Shown here piece after piece: positions 27,567 to 37,600 of a stretch of 64,000 nucleotides of DNA. The stretch lies in contig NZ_CAWVHE010000013.1 of the NCBI RefSeq assembly GCF_963929015.1, positions 310,001-374,000 on the forward strand, in the 5' to 3' direction. The position numbers and the translations under genes are program-made. The notes under the pieces are model-generated. The model searched no databases and was not told where the DNA came from. It was given only the letters and a program-made list of their open reading frames with translations. The DNA comes from Merdimonas sp963929015. GTDB lineage: Bacteria > Bacillota > Clostridia > Lachnospirales > Lachnospiraceae. How positions within the stretch are numbered: the stretch's first letter is position 1; each line of letters begins with the position of its first letter.

Positions 27567-28181
27567 TTACTTCCTTTCTCGTTCTCTCATAGAAAATTCG
27601 CAGCCACAGTAGTCCTGACGGTACAATCCGTACTCTTTCGACAATTCTACAGATCTCTTATAGCCGTTCTTTTTCTTAAAATCCGACGGAAGATAAGCAA
27701 CGCCGTACTCTTCTTCCAGCTTCCGCCCAATCTCGTTAAGTCTGGCCGCATTCTTTAGAGGGCTGATCGTAAGTGTGGTGGTAAAATAGTCAAATTCTCC
27801 GCTCTTTGCCACTTTTGCAGCCTCCCTTAGCCGGAGCTCATAGCACTTCATACAGCGGGCCCCGCCCTCTTTTGCCTCTTCCAGTCCTTCTGCCATCTCA
27901 TAAAACCGGTCTTTCTCGTAATTTCCCGCAAGAAAAGATACCGGATGTTTTGTCCGCATCCGGTCGATCAGCATCTGCTGCTCCACGATCCTCCTGGTGT
28001 ATTCGCTTTCAGGAAAGATATTGGGATTATAATAAAAAACCGTAATCTGAAAATACTGGCTTAAATATTCCAGCACATAACTGCTGCAGGGAGCGCAGCA
28101 GCTGTGGAGCAAAAGAGAAGGAACCCTCTCCCGGGCCTCTATCCCTGCCAGCAGTTTATCCAGTTCTTTTTGATAATTCAT
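27567..28181 (-). CDS. queH: epoxyqueuosine reductase QueH
   Basis: 204 residues. Reduces epoxyqueuosine to queuosine in tRNA, the non-orthologous replacement for QueG. Family motifs: LLLHSCCAPCSSYVLEYL, with the paired Cys, a CMKCYELRL motif, and DYCGCEFSM near the end. The Cys residues hold the iron-sulfur and metal sites. First gene of the seven-gene operon; its promoter is at 28220-28248. Confidence 0.93.
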   Translation of the reverse strand: MNYQKELDKLLAGIEARERVPSLLLHSCCAPCSSYVLEYLSQYFQITVFYYNPNIFPESEYTRRIVEQQMLIDRMRTKHPVSFLAGNYEKDRFYEMAEGLEEAKEGGARCMKCYELRLREAAKVAKSGEFDYFTTTLTISPLKNAARLNEIGRKLEEEYGVAYLPSDFKKKNGYKRSVELSKEYGLYRQDYCGCEFSMRERERK

Positions 28182-28219
28182 CCGAACCCTTCTCCTTATT
28201 CCTCATGCGTTACTCTTGA

Positions 28220-28248
28220 ATTATACCCGTTTCCGCAGATTCTGACAA
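28220..28248 (-). promoter_or_regulatory. promoter of the queH-mgsA operon
   Basis: TTGTCA, 17-base spacer, TATAAT on the minus strand, about 40 bases before queH. Confidence 0.75.
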
Positions 28249-28364
28249 GTGCTATCCGGCCAAATTTGCGCTTCCTACCGTTCCCTCTTCCCCTGCTCTG
28301 CGGAACGAAACTTTCCCGTCTGCATAAAATAATATAGCAAACAGACACCCTGCGGGAGGTTTTT

Positions 28365-29132
28365 ATGGAGCAAGTATTAGAGCTGAAACACATCCACTAT
28401 TCTTACCACACACTGGACGGGGAGACGCCTGCGCTCACCGACATCTCATTTGCGGTGGAAAGGGGAGAATTTATCGCCATTGTCGGTCCTTCCGGCTGCG
28501 GCAAGACGACTCTCCTTTCTCTGATCGCAGGCCTTCTTACACCAGAAAAGGGACTGATCAAGATCAACGGCAAATATGTGACAGAAAGCACCACCAACGT
28601 AGGCTATATGCTGCAGCACGACGAGCTGTTTGAATGGCGCACCATCTACCACAATGTGGTCCTTGGCCTGGAGATCCAGCACATGATGACTGCAAAAAAC
28701 AGACAAAGGGCCGGCGACCTGCTGGACAGTTACGGGCTTGGACCCTTTCGGAACTCCCGTCCCTCCGAGCTCTCCGGCGGCATGCGCCAGCGGGCGGCCC
28801 TGATCCGCACTCTGGTGCTGGAGCCGGATCTCCTTCTTCTGGATGAGCCCTTCTCTGCCCTGGATTACCAGACCCGGCTAAACGTCGGAGACGATATCGG
28901 CCAGATCCTGCGGAAAGAGGGAAAATCCGCCGTCCTTGTGACCCATGACCTGTCAGAAGCCATCTCCCTGGCCGACCGGGTCATCATCCTGTCCGAACGT
29001 CCCGCCACCATCCTGCAGACCGTTCCGCTTATCTTCGCGCTTGCAAAAGACACTCCCTTAAACCGCCGGAACGCCCCGGAGTTTAAGACCTATTTTCAAC
29101 TGATCTGGAAGGAGCTGAATCCCCATGCATGA
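28365..29132 (+). CDS. ABC transporter ATPase (nitrate/sulfonate/taurine-type)
   Basis: 255 residues. Walker A GPSGCGKTTLLSLIAGL (about 44-60), Q-loop MLQHDELFEW, signature LSGGMRQRAALIRTL, Walker B DLLLLDEPFSALD and the switch His in LVTHDLSEAI. The layout is of the SsuB/TauB class. It overlaps the permease gene by 8 bases. No substrate-binding protein lies next to it. GGGAGG ribosome site. Confidence 0.9.
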   Translation: MEQVLELKHIHYSYHTLDGETPALTDISFAVERGEFIAIVGPSGCGKTTLLSLIAGLLTPEKGLIKINGKYVTESTTNVGYMLQHDELFEWRTIYHNVVLGLEIQHMMTAKNRQRAGDLLDSYGLGPFRNSRPSELSGGMRQRAALIRTLVLEPDLLLLDEPFSALDYQTRLNVGDDIGQILRKEGKSAVLVTHDLSEAISLADRVIILSERPATILQTVPLIFALAKDTPLNRRNAPEFKTYFQLIWKELNPHA

Positions 29133-29922
29133 ACTGTCCGCAGGCCAGCGGCAATATCTTCTTCGCCACAGAAAACACCGGCGCATCGTATGCGTCTCCA
29201 GGATCCTGATCCTTTTTAGTTTTCTTTTTATCTGGGAATTTACTGCAAATGTAGGGATCATTGATTCTTTTATCTTCAGCAGCCCGTCGAAGATCGTCCT
29301 GTGCTTTCTGGATATGACGCGGGACGGAAGCATTTTCCTTCATATCGGCGTCACACTGTACGAAACCCTGCTAAGCTTCCTCCTGGTAACCGCATCTGCC
29401 ATCCTGGCCGCAGTAGCCCTGTGGTTCAGCCCCAGGCTTTCAGAGATCCTGGACCCTTACCTGGTAGTCCTCAACAGCCTCCCCAAATCCGCCCTGGCGC
29501 CTCTTCTGATCGTATGGCTTGGCGCCACCAGGACCACGATCATCGCAGCCGGCATGTCAGTGGCTGTCTTTGGAAGCATCTTAAATCTGTACGCCAGTTT
29601 TGCCACTGTTGACGCCGGAAAGATCAAACTTGTCTACACCCTGGGCGGGAACCGCTTCCACGCCCTTAGCAAGGTGGTGCTGCCGGGAAGCATCCCTGCC
29701 ATTATCAGCAATATGAAAGTAAATATCGGTCTTTGTCTGGTGGGCGTGATCATCGGAGAATTTCTGGCTGCCAGAAACGGCCTTGGATACCTGATCATCT
29801 ATTCCAGTCAGGTCTTTAAAATGGATTGGCTTCTGATGTCTATTGTGCTCCTGTGCATGATGGCCATGGGGCTGTACGCGCTGATCAGCCTGCTGGAGAG
29901 CCGGTGCCGGAAGCGATACTGA
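29125..29922 (+). CDS. ABC transporter permease (SsuC/TauC-like)
   Basis: 265 residues, about six hydrophobic helices from residue 26. The inner-membrane EAA-like loop (VYTLGGNRFHALSKVVLPGSIPAI) is present and should contact the ATPase. Together with the ATPase it forms an importer; possible cargo includes aliphatic sulfonates, taurine, nitrate or thiamine-like molecules. About 100 bases with no gene follow before the tRNA. Confidence 0.88.
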   Translation: MHELSAGQRQYLLRHRKHRRIVCVSRILILFSFLFIWEFTANVGIIDSFIFSSPSKIVLCFLDMTRDGSIFLHIGVTLYETLLSFLLVTASAILAAVALWFSPRLSEILDPYLVVLNSLPKSALAPLLIVWLGATRTTIIAAGMSVAVFGSILNLYASFATVDAGKIKLVYTLGGNRFHALSKVVLPGSIPAIISNMKVNIGLCLVGVIIGEFLAARNGLGYLIIYSSQVFKMDWLLMSIVLLCMMAMGLYALISLLESRCRKRY

Positions 29923-30028
29923 TCCGGCAAACACCTGTAAAAGATGAAGTTATGCAAAAAACACTGTGGATTTTATGGGTTTGAAAAACCCGACTGGAAA
30001 AAATAAGATTTGACAGAAATAAAAAAAA

Positions 30029-30100
30029 GCTGGAAATCGGACTTGAACCGACGACCCCTTCATTACGAGTGAAGTGCTCTACCGACTGAGCTATTCCAGC
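30029..30100 (-). tRNA. tRNA-Thr (anticodon CGT)
   Basis: 72 bases that fold as a complete cloverleaf: acceptor GCTGGAA/TTCCAGC, D arm GCTC/GAGC, anticodon stem CTTCA/TGAAG with loop CTCGTAA, T arm GTCGG/CCGAT. Anticodon CGT reads ACG (Thr). CCA is not encoded. A T-rich run follows the 3' end. The accessory region begins on its 5' side. Confidence 0.96.
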
Positions 30101-30141
30101 AGTTATAATATATCAATCCGGCTTTTGCAGCCACAAAATAT

Positions 30142-30169
30142 ATTATACTAAAATCTGAGATTATTGCAA
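30142..30169 (-). promoter_or_regulatory. tRNA-Thr promoter
   Basis: TTGCAA, 16-base spacer, TATAAT on the minus strand, about 40 bases before the tRNA. The IS target site lies just upstream of it. Confidence 0.65.
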
Positions 30170-30173
30170 GGAC

Positions 30174-30198
30174 TTTTTTACAAAAGCAGCTATTTATA
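30174..30198. repeat. left copy of 25-bp target-site duplication
   Basis: This 25-base sequence (starts TTTTTTACAAAAGC) is repeated exactly at 31391-31415, on either side of the IS. Confidence 0.9.
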
Positions 30199-30234
30199 TG
30201 TATAGGTGTCAATGATTGGTAACACTTCACCCCG

Positions 30235-30299
30235 AAAGGAATGTCAAGGGTAAGGTGGAGATTCCCGCAGGGAATACTACCTGACCTTGACATTCCTTT
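30235..30299. terminator. hairpin at the left end of the IS
   Basis: Arms AAAGGAATGTCAAGG and its complement, 15 bp each, with further partial pairing inside. It lies downstream of the transposase and may stop transcription entering or leaving the element. It is also present in the IS remnant at 48944-49166. Confidence 0.6.
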
Positions 30300-30351
30300 G
30301 TGATATAATGGTGTGCGGCGGCAGCATCCTTTGCTGTCGCCCTTGTCTGCT

Positions 30352-31282
30352 TTAAAACATAACTCCCTGATACATTCTTACTATCGTATTCGGACTTCTC
30401 ATTCCTAAACAGGTTTTGATATAAGTGTTTGATTTCTTCTGATATACGGCTAGCTGTTTTCTCCCATCTTCCAGATTATACATACGCATTTTTTTATAGA
30501 ACCTTGCTTCATCTGTTCGATGCTGCCGTTCCACTTTCCCGTTGTGTCGCGGCGTTGCGATCTGAATCCGGTGATACAGGATTTCCAACTCCTTAAGTGC
30601 CTCTTCAAAACATTGTTAAATGCGTACTTTTAATTACCAACAGCCGATTGGTGAACTCCGATCCGTTATCCGTCTGCACTTCCCGGATTGGAAAAGGGGC
30701 ATGTTTGATTAGCTTCACCAGGAAATCTCTGGAACTATAGGTACTGTGTTCATCATACATTTCCCGATAAGTCCATCTGCTACATTCGTCTACCGCTGTA
30801 TATTGATAGTATTTCCTGCCATCTGTCACGCAATAGGAAGGAACATACTTCACATCTATCTGTATTTTCTGCCCTGGGTAATCTGCACGCTGATAAGGCT
30901 TGATCTTTCGTTTCTTTTTCTTCTTTTTCACTGGTTTCAAGGCTTTCAGCCGGGCAGCGACTCGTTTAAATCCCCCGTAGCTGCGCCTATACCCATCTTT
31001 TTCTACCAGTTCCTGATATGCCAGGATCAGGTCTGTCCATTTATATTTTTTTAGGCGGCGCCGGATTTGCCGTAGTTCCAGCTCTGTATGACTTTTTGGC
31101 GATGTTTTAGGCCTGTGGCTGCGATCTTCCAGACTGGCTGTTGTCCCATCGTATCGAGAAAGCCATTTGTAGACCGTTTTTCGGCTTACTTTATAACGGA
31201 TCGCCGTTTCTGTTACAGAATGATTCTGAGCATATTTAACAATACGTTGACGCTGATATTTGGGGTGTGATAAACTCGACAT
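30352..31282 (-). pseudogene. DDE (rve) transposase, single frameshift
   Basis: The joined protein is about 310 residues. An N-terminal helix-turn-helix (HSVTETAIRYKVSRKTVYKWL, about 15-45) is followed by an rve core: PGQKIQIDVKYVP (first Asp), REVQTDNGSEFTN (second Asp) and PRHNGKVERQHRTDEARFY (Glu). One extra T in a T-run at about 30607-30610 separates the Glu part. The fold and motifs are of the IS481/IS3 integrase-like kind. Since the ends and target repeats are intact, the break may be a read error or a programmed shift. Confidence 0.83.
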
Positions 31283-31390
31283 ACAAGGATTCTCCTTTTG
31301 ATCGGACTATTGGTTTCTCGACAATTCCAATATATCACATCAAGGTGGGTCCTTGTTTTTATTTTGTTACCTATCTATTGTACCCCAACA

Positions 31391-31415
31391 TTTTTTACAA
31401 AAGCAGCTATTTATA
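31391..31415. repeat. right copy of 25-bp target-site duplication
   Basis: Exact match to 30174-30198. The following 250 bases (31416-31668) hold no gene that I can recognise. Confidence 0.9.
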
Positions 31416-31668
31416 ATTGTCAAGAGTAAATGCACAAGTTCTTGCGCTAATCAAGAAGAACTATTCAAGTTTACATTTTCCCTCCATTTTCTATATTATA
31501 AGCAATCTATTCATGGGTTTTCTATAGAGACACTCTTGCTAAGGGTGAAGATCCGGGAACCAGAATAATGATTCCTTAAAAGTGAACATGAAAACAAAAC
31601 CTGATGTCCTGACAACGCCATCCGATTTTTAACATAGACTATTTTTCTTCAATTTCTTAACTCTCCTG

Positions 31669-32730
31669 TCATCCGCCTTCTCCCTTTTGAAAATATTCCG
31701 GAAACTCTTTTTCAAAAAGTTCTCTGGGCGTCTCTCCCTCAAACATTGCTCTGGGGTAATCATTAATCCAGTTCTCGATCCACTGTATTTCTTTCTTACT
31801 CCTGTCATCAAAGTTTATGCCTTTGGGAATCTGTCTTCTGATAAAACGGTTATTATTTTCGTTGCTTCCTCTTTCCCAACTGCTATAAGGATGGCAGTAA
31901 TATGTAACAGTCCGATTCCTCTTATTTCTTCTGGATGCGGCGATTCCTTTGACGTCCGCAAATTCCGATCCATTATCCATGGTTATGGTTTTGAAAATAT
32001 TCCGGAAGCATTTCTCTCCCAACTGCCGCTCCAGCTGGTTCAATTTACTTACCACTTCTGCTGTTGTACGGTTCTTCAGCATCCGGACGATCTCATATCT
32101 GGTTTTTCTCTCCGTCAGAACAAGCAGACACTTCCTGGACTGGCCAAGTTTTCCCACCACCGTATCCATTTCCCAGTGGCCGGCCTCCTCCCGCTTCTCT
32201 ATCTCCTCCGGCCGTTCTTCAATACTGGTTCCTCTGGGTCCCCGTTTTCGGATCTGATCCTGATATCTTTTTTTCTTTTTCCTTCTTTCATAGGGCAGAT
32301 CTGAAAATTCCAGATTGGGAAACCGACTTTTTTTCAGATAATTGTACACCGTCCCGACACAAACCGTTACGCGGAATGTTTTGTTTTTCCTCTTCACTTG
32401 CTGCAGGGCCGCGTAAGGGGATGCTTTATTCAGGATCTCCTTTTCCAGGAACGCCACCTGTTCCGGATCCTGATCCAGTTTCAGTTCACAGCCTTTCTGC
32501 TTCATCTTTTCCCTGTATTTATGTTCTGCCAGCTCCGGACTGTATCTTAGTTCTTCTGTCCAGTCTGACAACCTATGGCTATACGTTCCACGTTGTTTCT
32601 CACGGTTGATCGTTGATACATGCACGCCGATTAGCGCAGCAATCTCTTTAGAGGTATGCTTCGCTTTCAGATAGGCTTCAATATGCAATCGATCCTTGTA
32701 TGTAAGATGATGAAACTGTCTTCCCATCAC
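31669..32730 (-). CDS. IS30-family transposase
   Basis: 353 residues. An N-terminal HTH (LTYKDRLHIEAYLKAKHTSK, then IAALIGVHVSTINREKQRG) precedes the DDE core: HWEMDTVVGK (first Asp), TITMDNGSEFAD (second Asp) and PYSSWERGSNENNNRFIRR (Glu region), classical IS30 motifs. The gene is intact. I could not find matching terminal inverted repeats in the flanks, so the element limits are open. It separates the first IS from the surface-protein genes. Confidence 0.93.
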   Translation of the reverse strand: MMGRQFHHLTYKDRLHIEAYLKAKHTSKEIAALIGVHVSTINREKQRGTYSHRLSDWTEELRYSPELAEHKYREKMKQKGCELKLDQDPEQVAFLEKEILNKASPYAALQQVKRKNKTFRVTVCVGTVYNYLKKSRFPNLEFSDLPYERRKKKKRYQDQIRKRGPRGTSIEERPEEIEKREEAGHWEMDTVVGKLGQSRKCLLVLTERKTRYEIVRMLKNRTTAEVVSKLNQLERQLGEKCFRNIFKTITMDNGSEFADVKGIAASRRNKRNRTVTYYCHPYSSWERGSNENNNRFIRRQIPKGINFDDRSKKEIQWIENWINDYPRAMFEGETPRELFEKEFPEYFQKGEGG

Positions 32731-32759
32731 ACCGCCCCCTTATTTCCCTTTCAGATGCC

Positions 32760-32790
32760 AAGTGCCGAAGGCATAAAGCCTCCGGCACTT
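32760..32790. repeat. inverted repeat after the surface-protein gene
   Basis: A stem of AAGTGCCG/CGGCACTT with inner AGGC/GCCT and one mismatch. No T-run. It lies between the surface protein stop and the IS30 transposase start and may be a terminator. Confidence 0.5.
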
Positions 32791-32862
32791 CCTTGGGATT
32801 TCTGTTACTGCCGGAGACTTTTCCGTCCCCGGCAGAACATCTTTGTTTCTGTGTTTTTTCTT

Positions 32863-34581
32863 TTATAATCCGTAGGTATCACAGAACCTACTGATAATGG
32901 TCGCACAAACCGCTCTGACTGTTTCGGCCTGGGGGTTCAGCTTGCCATTGTCGCCTGTGATGATCCCGTTGGCCACGCACCAGCTCATGGCATCTTTTGC
33001 AAAGCTGTTGACATTCGCAGCATCCGGATAGGAACTGAAGTCCGCCCTCTGGCTGGTATCCAGTCCAAGGTAGTCCGCATACCGGAACATCATCACTGCC
33101 ATCTGTTCCCGGTTGATGTTATCGCCAGGGCCGAATTTTCCAGTGTCCGTGTATCCAGTAACAATACCGGCATCTGCCGCCCACAGAACAGCCTTGGTGT
33201 AGAACTGGCTGTCTGGAACATCCGGGAACTTCTGCTCAAAAGCAACTGCCGGTTCATCTTCCATCCGCCAGAGAATGGTTGCAAACTGCGCTCTGGCCAG
33301 TTTGTCATTGGGACCAAAGATCGTATCCGTTAGGCCGGTCATCAAGCCTTTTTCATAGACGTCTGCCACTGTGCCATAGAACCAGGCGCCCTTCGGAACG
33401 TCTGTAAATGGCAGATTTATTTCCGGCTCCGCAGGATCGTCCGGATTATCCGGTTCTTCCGGATCTGTCGGCTCTATCGGCTCATTGGCTGTTACTGTCA
33501 CCGCCACGGATGCAGATGCCTTTCCGCAGACAGCAGTAATGGTTGTCGTGCCTGCAGCCACACCAGTGATCGTGCCGTTGTTGACGGTGGCGATCTCCGG
33601 ATTGGCGCTGGTCCAGGTCACAGTTTTATCTGCCGCATTGTCCGGCTCTACCGTTGCTATCACGGTCGCAGACTCTCCGGCTTTCACCGACACCGCATCC
33701 TGGCTGACCTTCACTGCAGAAGCCTCCACCACCGGCGGATCACCATTTTCAATCACATGAATAGACTTGTATTCTTTACCAAGTGTACCCGAAATCGCTG
33801 CTCCATTCTTCCAGTTATCATTATCCCAACCAACGGTATTTGAATAACGATAAACTTCCGTATTTCTATTTATAGTGAGATTTGCATCTACCAAACCATG
33901 ACGTCCATTTAGAAATTGTGGTGCATTTCCCTCAAAAGTGATCTTTTCCAGTGCTACCCCGTTAAATGAACTCCACACCACCCACTTTACACTTGCAGGA
34001 ATAGTTAATTCTTTCAATGAGTCGTTTCCAACAAAAGCAACATCTATATATAACAAACTTTCCGGCATGATTACTTTAGTCAATGAATCACAATTGTAAA
34101 AAGAATGATATGCTATCTCCTGCACACCTTCTGCCATAATCACTTCTGTAATCTGATTATTATTTATAAATGCGTTCTGTTCCATAGATCCAATAGTCAA
34201 TACAGGATATCCGTCGATAGATCCTGGAATCTCCACTACACCAGCGGCATCCTTTCCATCCTTAACGGTAATAAACCAATGTGGGTCATATATCTCGGCT
34301 TTCGGATCCAAATATTGTTCCCAGTACGTCCACCTGAAATCCAAATTATAGAGTATTCCATCTACCGTCTTTAAATAACCATTGTCTCCATTCTTTGACC
34401 ATCCGTTGGCTGCAGCCCATTCATCTGTCACATCATCATAGCCTGGATAGTCCATGAGATTTCTGACATTTTCTGGCTTTTCACCTTGTTCCTCTCCATT
34501 TCCGGCTGCAGAAACAGGCACAGTTACCATGGATACGATCAGGCCGATCGCAAGCACCAGATTTACCATCCTCTTTTTCAT
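32863..34581 (-). CDS. secreted LRR / Ig-like / SLH surface protein
   Basis: 572 residues. A Sec signal peptide (1-25, ending VPVSAA). Residues about 110-235 form BspA-type leucine-rich repeats (NNQITEVIMAEGVQEIAYHS; SLTKVIMPESLLYI; SLKELTIPASVKWV). A bacterial Ig-like domain (Big2) covers about 283-364, a Pro/Glu/Asp-rich linker follows to about 390, and three S-layer homology domains run from about 393 to the end (FTDVPKGAWFYGTV; FPDVPDSQFYTKAV; YPDAANVNSFAKDAM). The SLH part should hold it on the cell wall. It sits next to the pilus genes but has its own promoter. Confidence 0.88.
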   Translation of the reverse strand: MKKRMVNLVLAIGLIVSMVTVPVSAAGNGEEQGEKPENVRNLMDYPGYDDVTDEWAAANGWSKNGDNGYLKTVDGILYNLDFRWTYWEQYLDPKAEIYDPHWFITVKDGKDAAGVVEIPGSIDGYPVLTIGSMEQNAFINNNQITEVIMAEGVQEIAYHSFYNCDSLTKVIMPESLLYIDVAFVGNDSLKELTIPASVKWVVWSSFNGVALEKITFEGNAPQFLNGRHGLVDANLTINRNTEVYRYSNTVGWDNDNWKNGAAISGTLGKEYKSIHVIENGDPPVVEASAVKVSQDAVSVKAGESATVIATVEPDNAADKTVTWTSANPEIATVNNGTITGVAAGTTTITAVCGKASASVAVTVTANEPIEPTDPEEPDNPDDPAEPEINLPFTDVPKGAWFYGTVADVYEKGLMTGLTDTIFGPNDKLARAQFATILWRMEDEPAVAFEQKFPDVPDSQFYTKAVLWAADAGIVTGYTDTGKFGPGDNINREQMAVMMFRYADYLGLDTSQRADFSSYPDAANVNSFAKDAMSWCVANGIITGDNGKLNPQAETVRAVCATIISRFCDTYGL

Positions 34582-34642
34582 AGCGGTCCCTCCTTAGATT
34601 TGTTCCCTTTCTTGTTTCACAGGACTCCTTTTTCCTGCCATC

Positions 34643-34671
34643 ATTGTAATGCAAAATGCAGTATTCGTCAA
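34643..34671 (-). promoter_or_regulatory. promoter of the SLH surface protein
   Basis: TTGACG, 17-base spacer, TACAAT on the minus strand, about 60 bases upstream of the start codon. Confidence 0.7.
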
Positions 34672-34679
34672 TCCCATCT

Positions 34680-37600
34680 TTATACATTAATCTGTTTTTT
34701 ACGATATACTACATAAGCAATAATCAGTATGATTATTCCAAGGAGCAATGGCAGATACACACCGACCCCTGTATGTCCTCCGGTTACCGGCAGCACGAAG
34801 TTGGAATGATTGGTCACTTCATACACCAGATTATTCAACAGATACACGTTCGCCTCCGGATAATAGAGACACTGATCTTTGTCCACTCCCTTATCTTCTG
34901 CTTCCTCTGCAGACATTTGGATCGGAACCGTCACCTTGAGTGGATCCTTTAACAGGGTATGTCCGGGAACGGTGCTTGTCTCCGTGATCGTGTATGTTCC
35001 AGGATACAGATTTTCAAATACCGCTTCCCCATTGTCTCCGGATGTCTGGGTATCGATCACTTTGCCATCCTCATCTTTGATCTCAAAGACCGCACCGGAA
35101 AGCGGGGTCTTGCCATCTGTATCCAGCTTTCGGATCTTGATGGAATTAGGTACGATCTTGTTCCGGATGGTCCAGAAACCGTCCCTGGTCTGCTCCACCT
35201 TCGACTCATACCCTACCGTCTCCTGTTCCCGGATGGTGTACTCGTAGGTTTTCCCTTCCGGATCATATTTCTCCAGATTCTCAAAGGCTCCTTTCCAGCC
35301 ATCTCTGGCCGTAAGCTTCATTTCTCGGCAGGACTTCCCGTTCCGCAAAAGCTCCACGGTCACTTCCTCCGGCCGGCCTTCATAGTCTCCATCCTCCCAT
35401 ATCTTCTCCACTGCCACCTTCACATACTCATTCGTGAACGCTGCCGTCCCCCCTTTGGTGGTGATCGTCAGCACATTGTCCAGGTTCTCCAGCTCTTCTG
35501 CGTCCGAACTCTGGGCCGAATGGGGAACCGTGCTGCTTACAGCCTCCGTGGTGATCTTTGCTTCTTCCGTCACCGTCACCTTCCCTTCCTGTGCCGAGAT
35601 CCGGTGACCCTTTTCATCCACTTCATACAGGTAATAGGTTCCCGGATCCAGGGATTGGATCTCTCCTTTCCCGGAAGCTTCTCCGGCCTTCACCGTCACT
35701 TCCACGTCTCCCAGATATCCGCTCAACGGATCCCCGGATAACTTCTTGTCACTGTACACAAACCGGAACGTCTGGTCTTCGGTAAACGAGGAGCCACTGA
35801 CCGTCTTGGTCACCGTGATCCCCGGCTTCGCCTGCCGGTTGAAGATGATGGACGGTGTATCCATCTCCACGGTTTTGATGCTTCCCGGATCCCGGGTGGT
35901 CACATAAGTCAGCTTCTGCACCGTATTGGATTTCAGGCTCTTGTCCTTTCCGTCCGTAGACATCTCGTAGTCCGCATACTGGATCGGGAACGACATCTCA
36001 TGCCCCGGATCCGTGTAACCGCCATCCGTCAGTTCTCCGATACTCCAGTACACAGTCCTGGTGCTTTTTACATAGACGTAAGACGCCCCGTCCCTGGCCG
36101 CTTCATAAACCGCTGTCGGGACTCCTTTCGTGGTTCCGCTTCCCGGGTTTTCCAGGACTTTCCATTCCTTCCCCAGCTTCTCCACGTCCACGGTGAACGG
36201 CCCGTTCATGGTATCTGTATAAAAGGCGTCCTTCCCTTTGATCGGAATCACATACTGCTCATCGATCCGCTTCAGGATCTTTGCCTCCATCTCCGCAAAC
36301 TCGCTGTTGTGGCGGGCAAATGTACCATAACCTGTAGAATCCACTTGACTAACTCGCTGCGCCGCACCTGTCTGATCCTGTTCATTCATAGCCACTCCGC
36401 AGGCGTAAATGGTCACCCCATCCATGGCTTTCAGCTGTGCAGACTCCCTGGCTCCATTGATCTTTGGGTTGTCCATATCCAGGGACGTTCCCACCGTCCC
36501 CTGTGGCATCCCGTCCGTCAGGAAGATGATAAGGGTATCCTTTTTCTTGTCTTCCGTGCTGCGTCCATTCAGCAGATCGATGGCTGCCTGAAACGCCCTG
36601 GACCAGTTGGTTCCGTCATAAGTAAAGGCATGGTCGATCCCTTCCTGCTTGATCGCCTCAAAGTCATTGGTAAATCCCATCCAGGTCGCCCCGTCCATAT
36701 GGGTCATCCGGCCGGTGTTGTCCGTGTACAGGCCATCCGCCGTTCCATTGGCGTGGGCGTTGCTCCAGCTCCCATTCTTCGGCACATCCCCCCAGAAAGG
36801 AATGTAGGCGATCTTGTTATCTGAGTTTAAATCCCGGATCTTGTCAACCAGGGTGCTGAAGAACTCCTGGGATTTGGCCAGACGGTCGCTGGTCTGGCAC
36901 TCTTCCGGCGCGCAGGTGTTCAGGATCCAGCCGCTTCCGTGGTTCACGATCTGGGAGACATCCAAGAAATATATCGTTTCTCTTACTGGTACCATTCCGC
37001 TCTCGTTATAATACGATCCGCCGGTCAACCGTACCACCCGGCGTCCCTGCTCCAAATAACCCAGGGCTTCCTCCCGGCTGTCCAGCTTCACATAATGATG
37101 CAGATCCGTATGGAGGATGTTGTAAAGGTTGTTCCCATGGGCCATGGTCCAGGCCGGTAGTCCGGATGTGGGATCTTCCTCAAAAAGAAGGTAGTAATGA
37201 TCCGGCTCCTGGCAGGGCGAGTTATACGGCATCTCTCCGTTGTGCAGCCATCCGGACATCCATCCTTCGTAACCGGAGGCGGCGTCCTTGTGGTTCACCC
37301 GGTAGTAATAATTCTGTTCTGCAGCCATGTCACTCAAGGTTTCCGTCCATCCGTACTCGTTCTGGATGGGATACCACTTTGTACTGACCGGATTCCCCCA
37401 TCCCTGGCGGACGCGCTCCAGGTTGTAGCCGTAGTTGGCATCCATGGATCCGGATTTATCCTGGATCAGGACCACGTTCATGTCTTCCGTCCCCTGGACC
37501 GTTCCGGAGTTGGACCGGTACTGCAGGGTCACTTTCCCGTCCCCGGTTTCCTCATCGGTCCACTGGGTCCGCTTGCGGATATCCGCGGAAAGATCCGTCA

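Larger units (their letters stand above)
30199..31390 (-). mobile_element. insertion sequence with rve transposase, 1192 bp
   Basis: Bounded on both sides by the 25-bp direct repeats. The ends are imperfect inverted repeats (17 of 26 match; left TGTATAGG..., right TGTTGGGG..., both ending in GGTAACA). It carries one transposase gene and, at the left end, a hairpin with 15-bp arms (30235-30299). The target duplication is much longer than usual for IS481 or IS3 members and recalls the IS1202-type group. Confidence 0.85.

Noticed and set aside
30029..30100. tRNA-Thr as the integration site of the element
   Set aside because: Elements usually enter the 3' end of a tRNA gene, but here the accessory DNA lies on the 5' side and I saw no repeat of the tRNA 3' end to the right. 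Left open rather than claimed.
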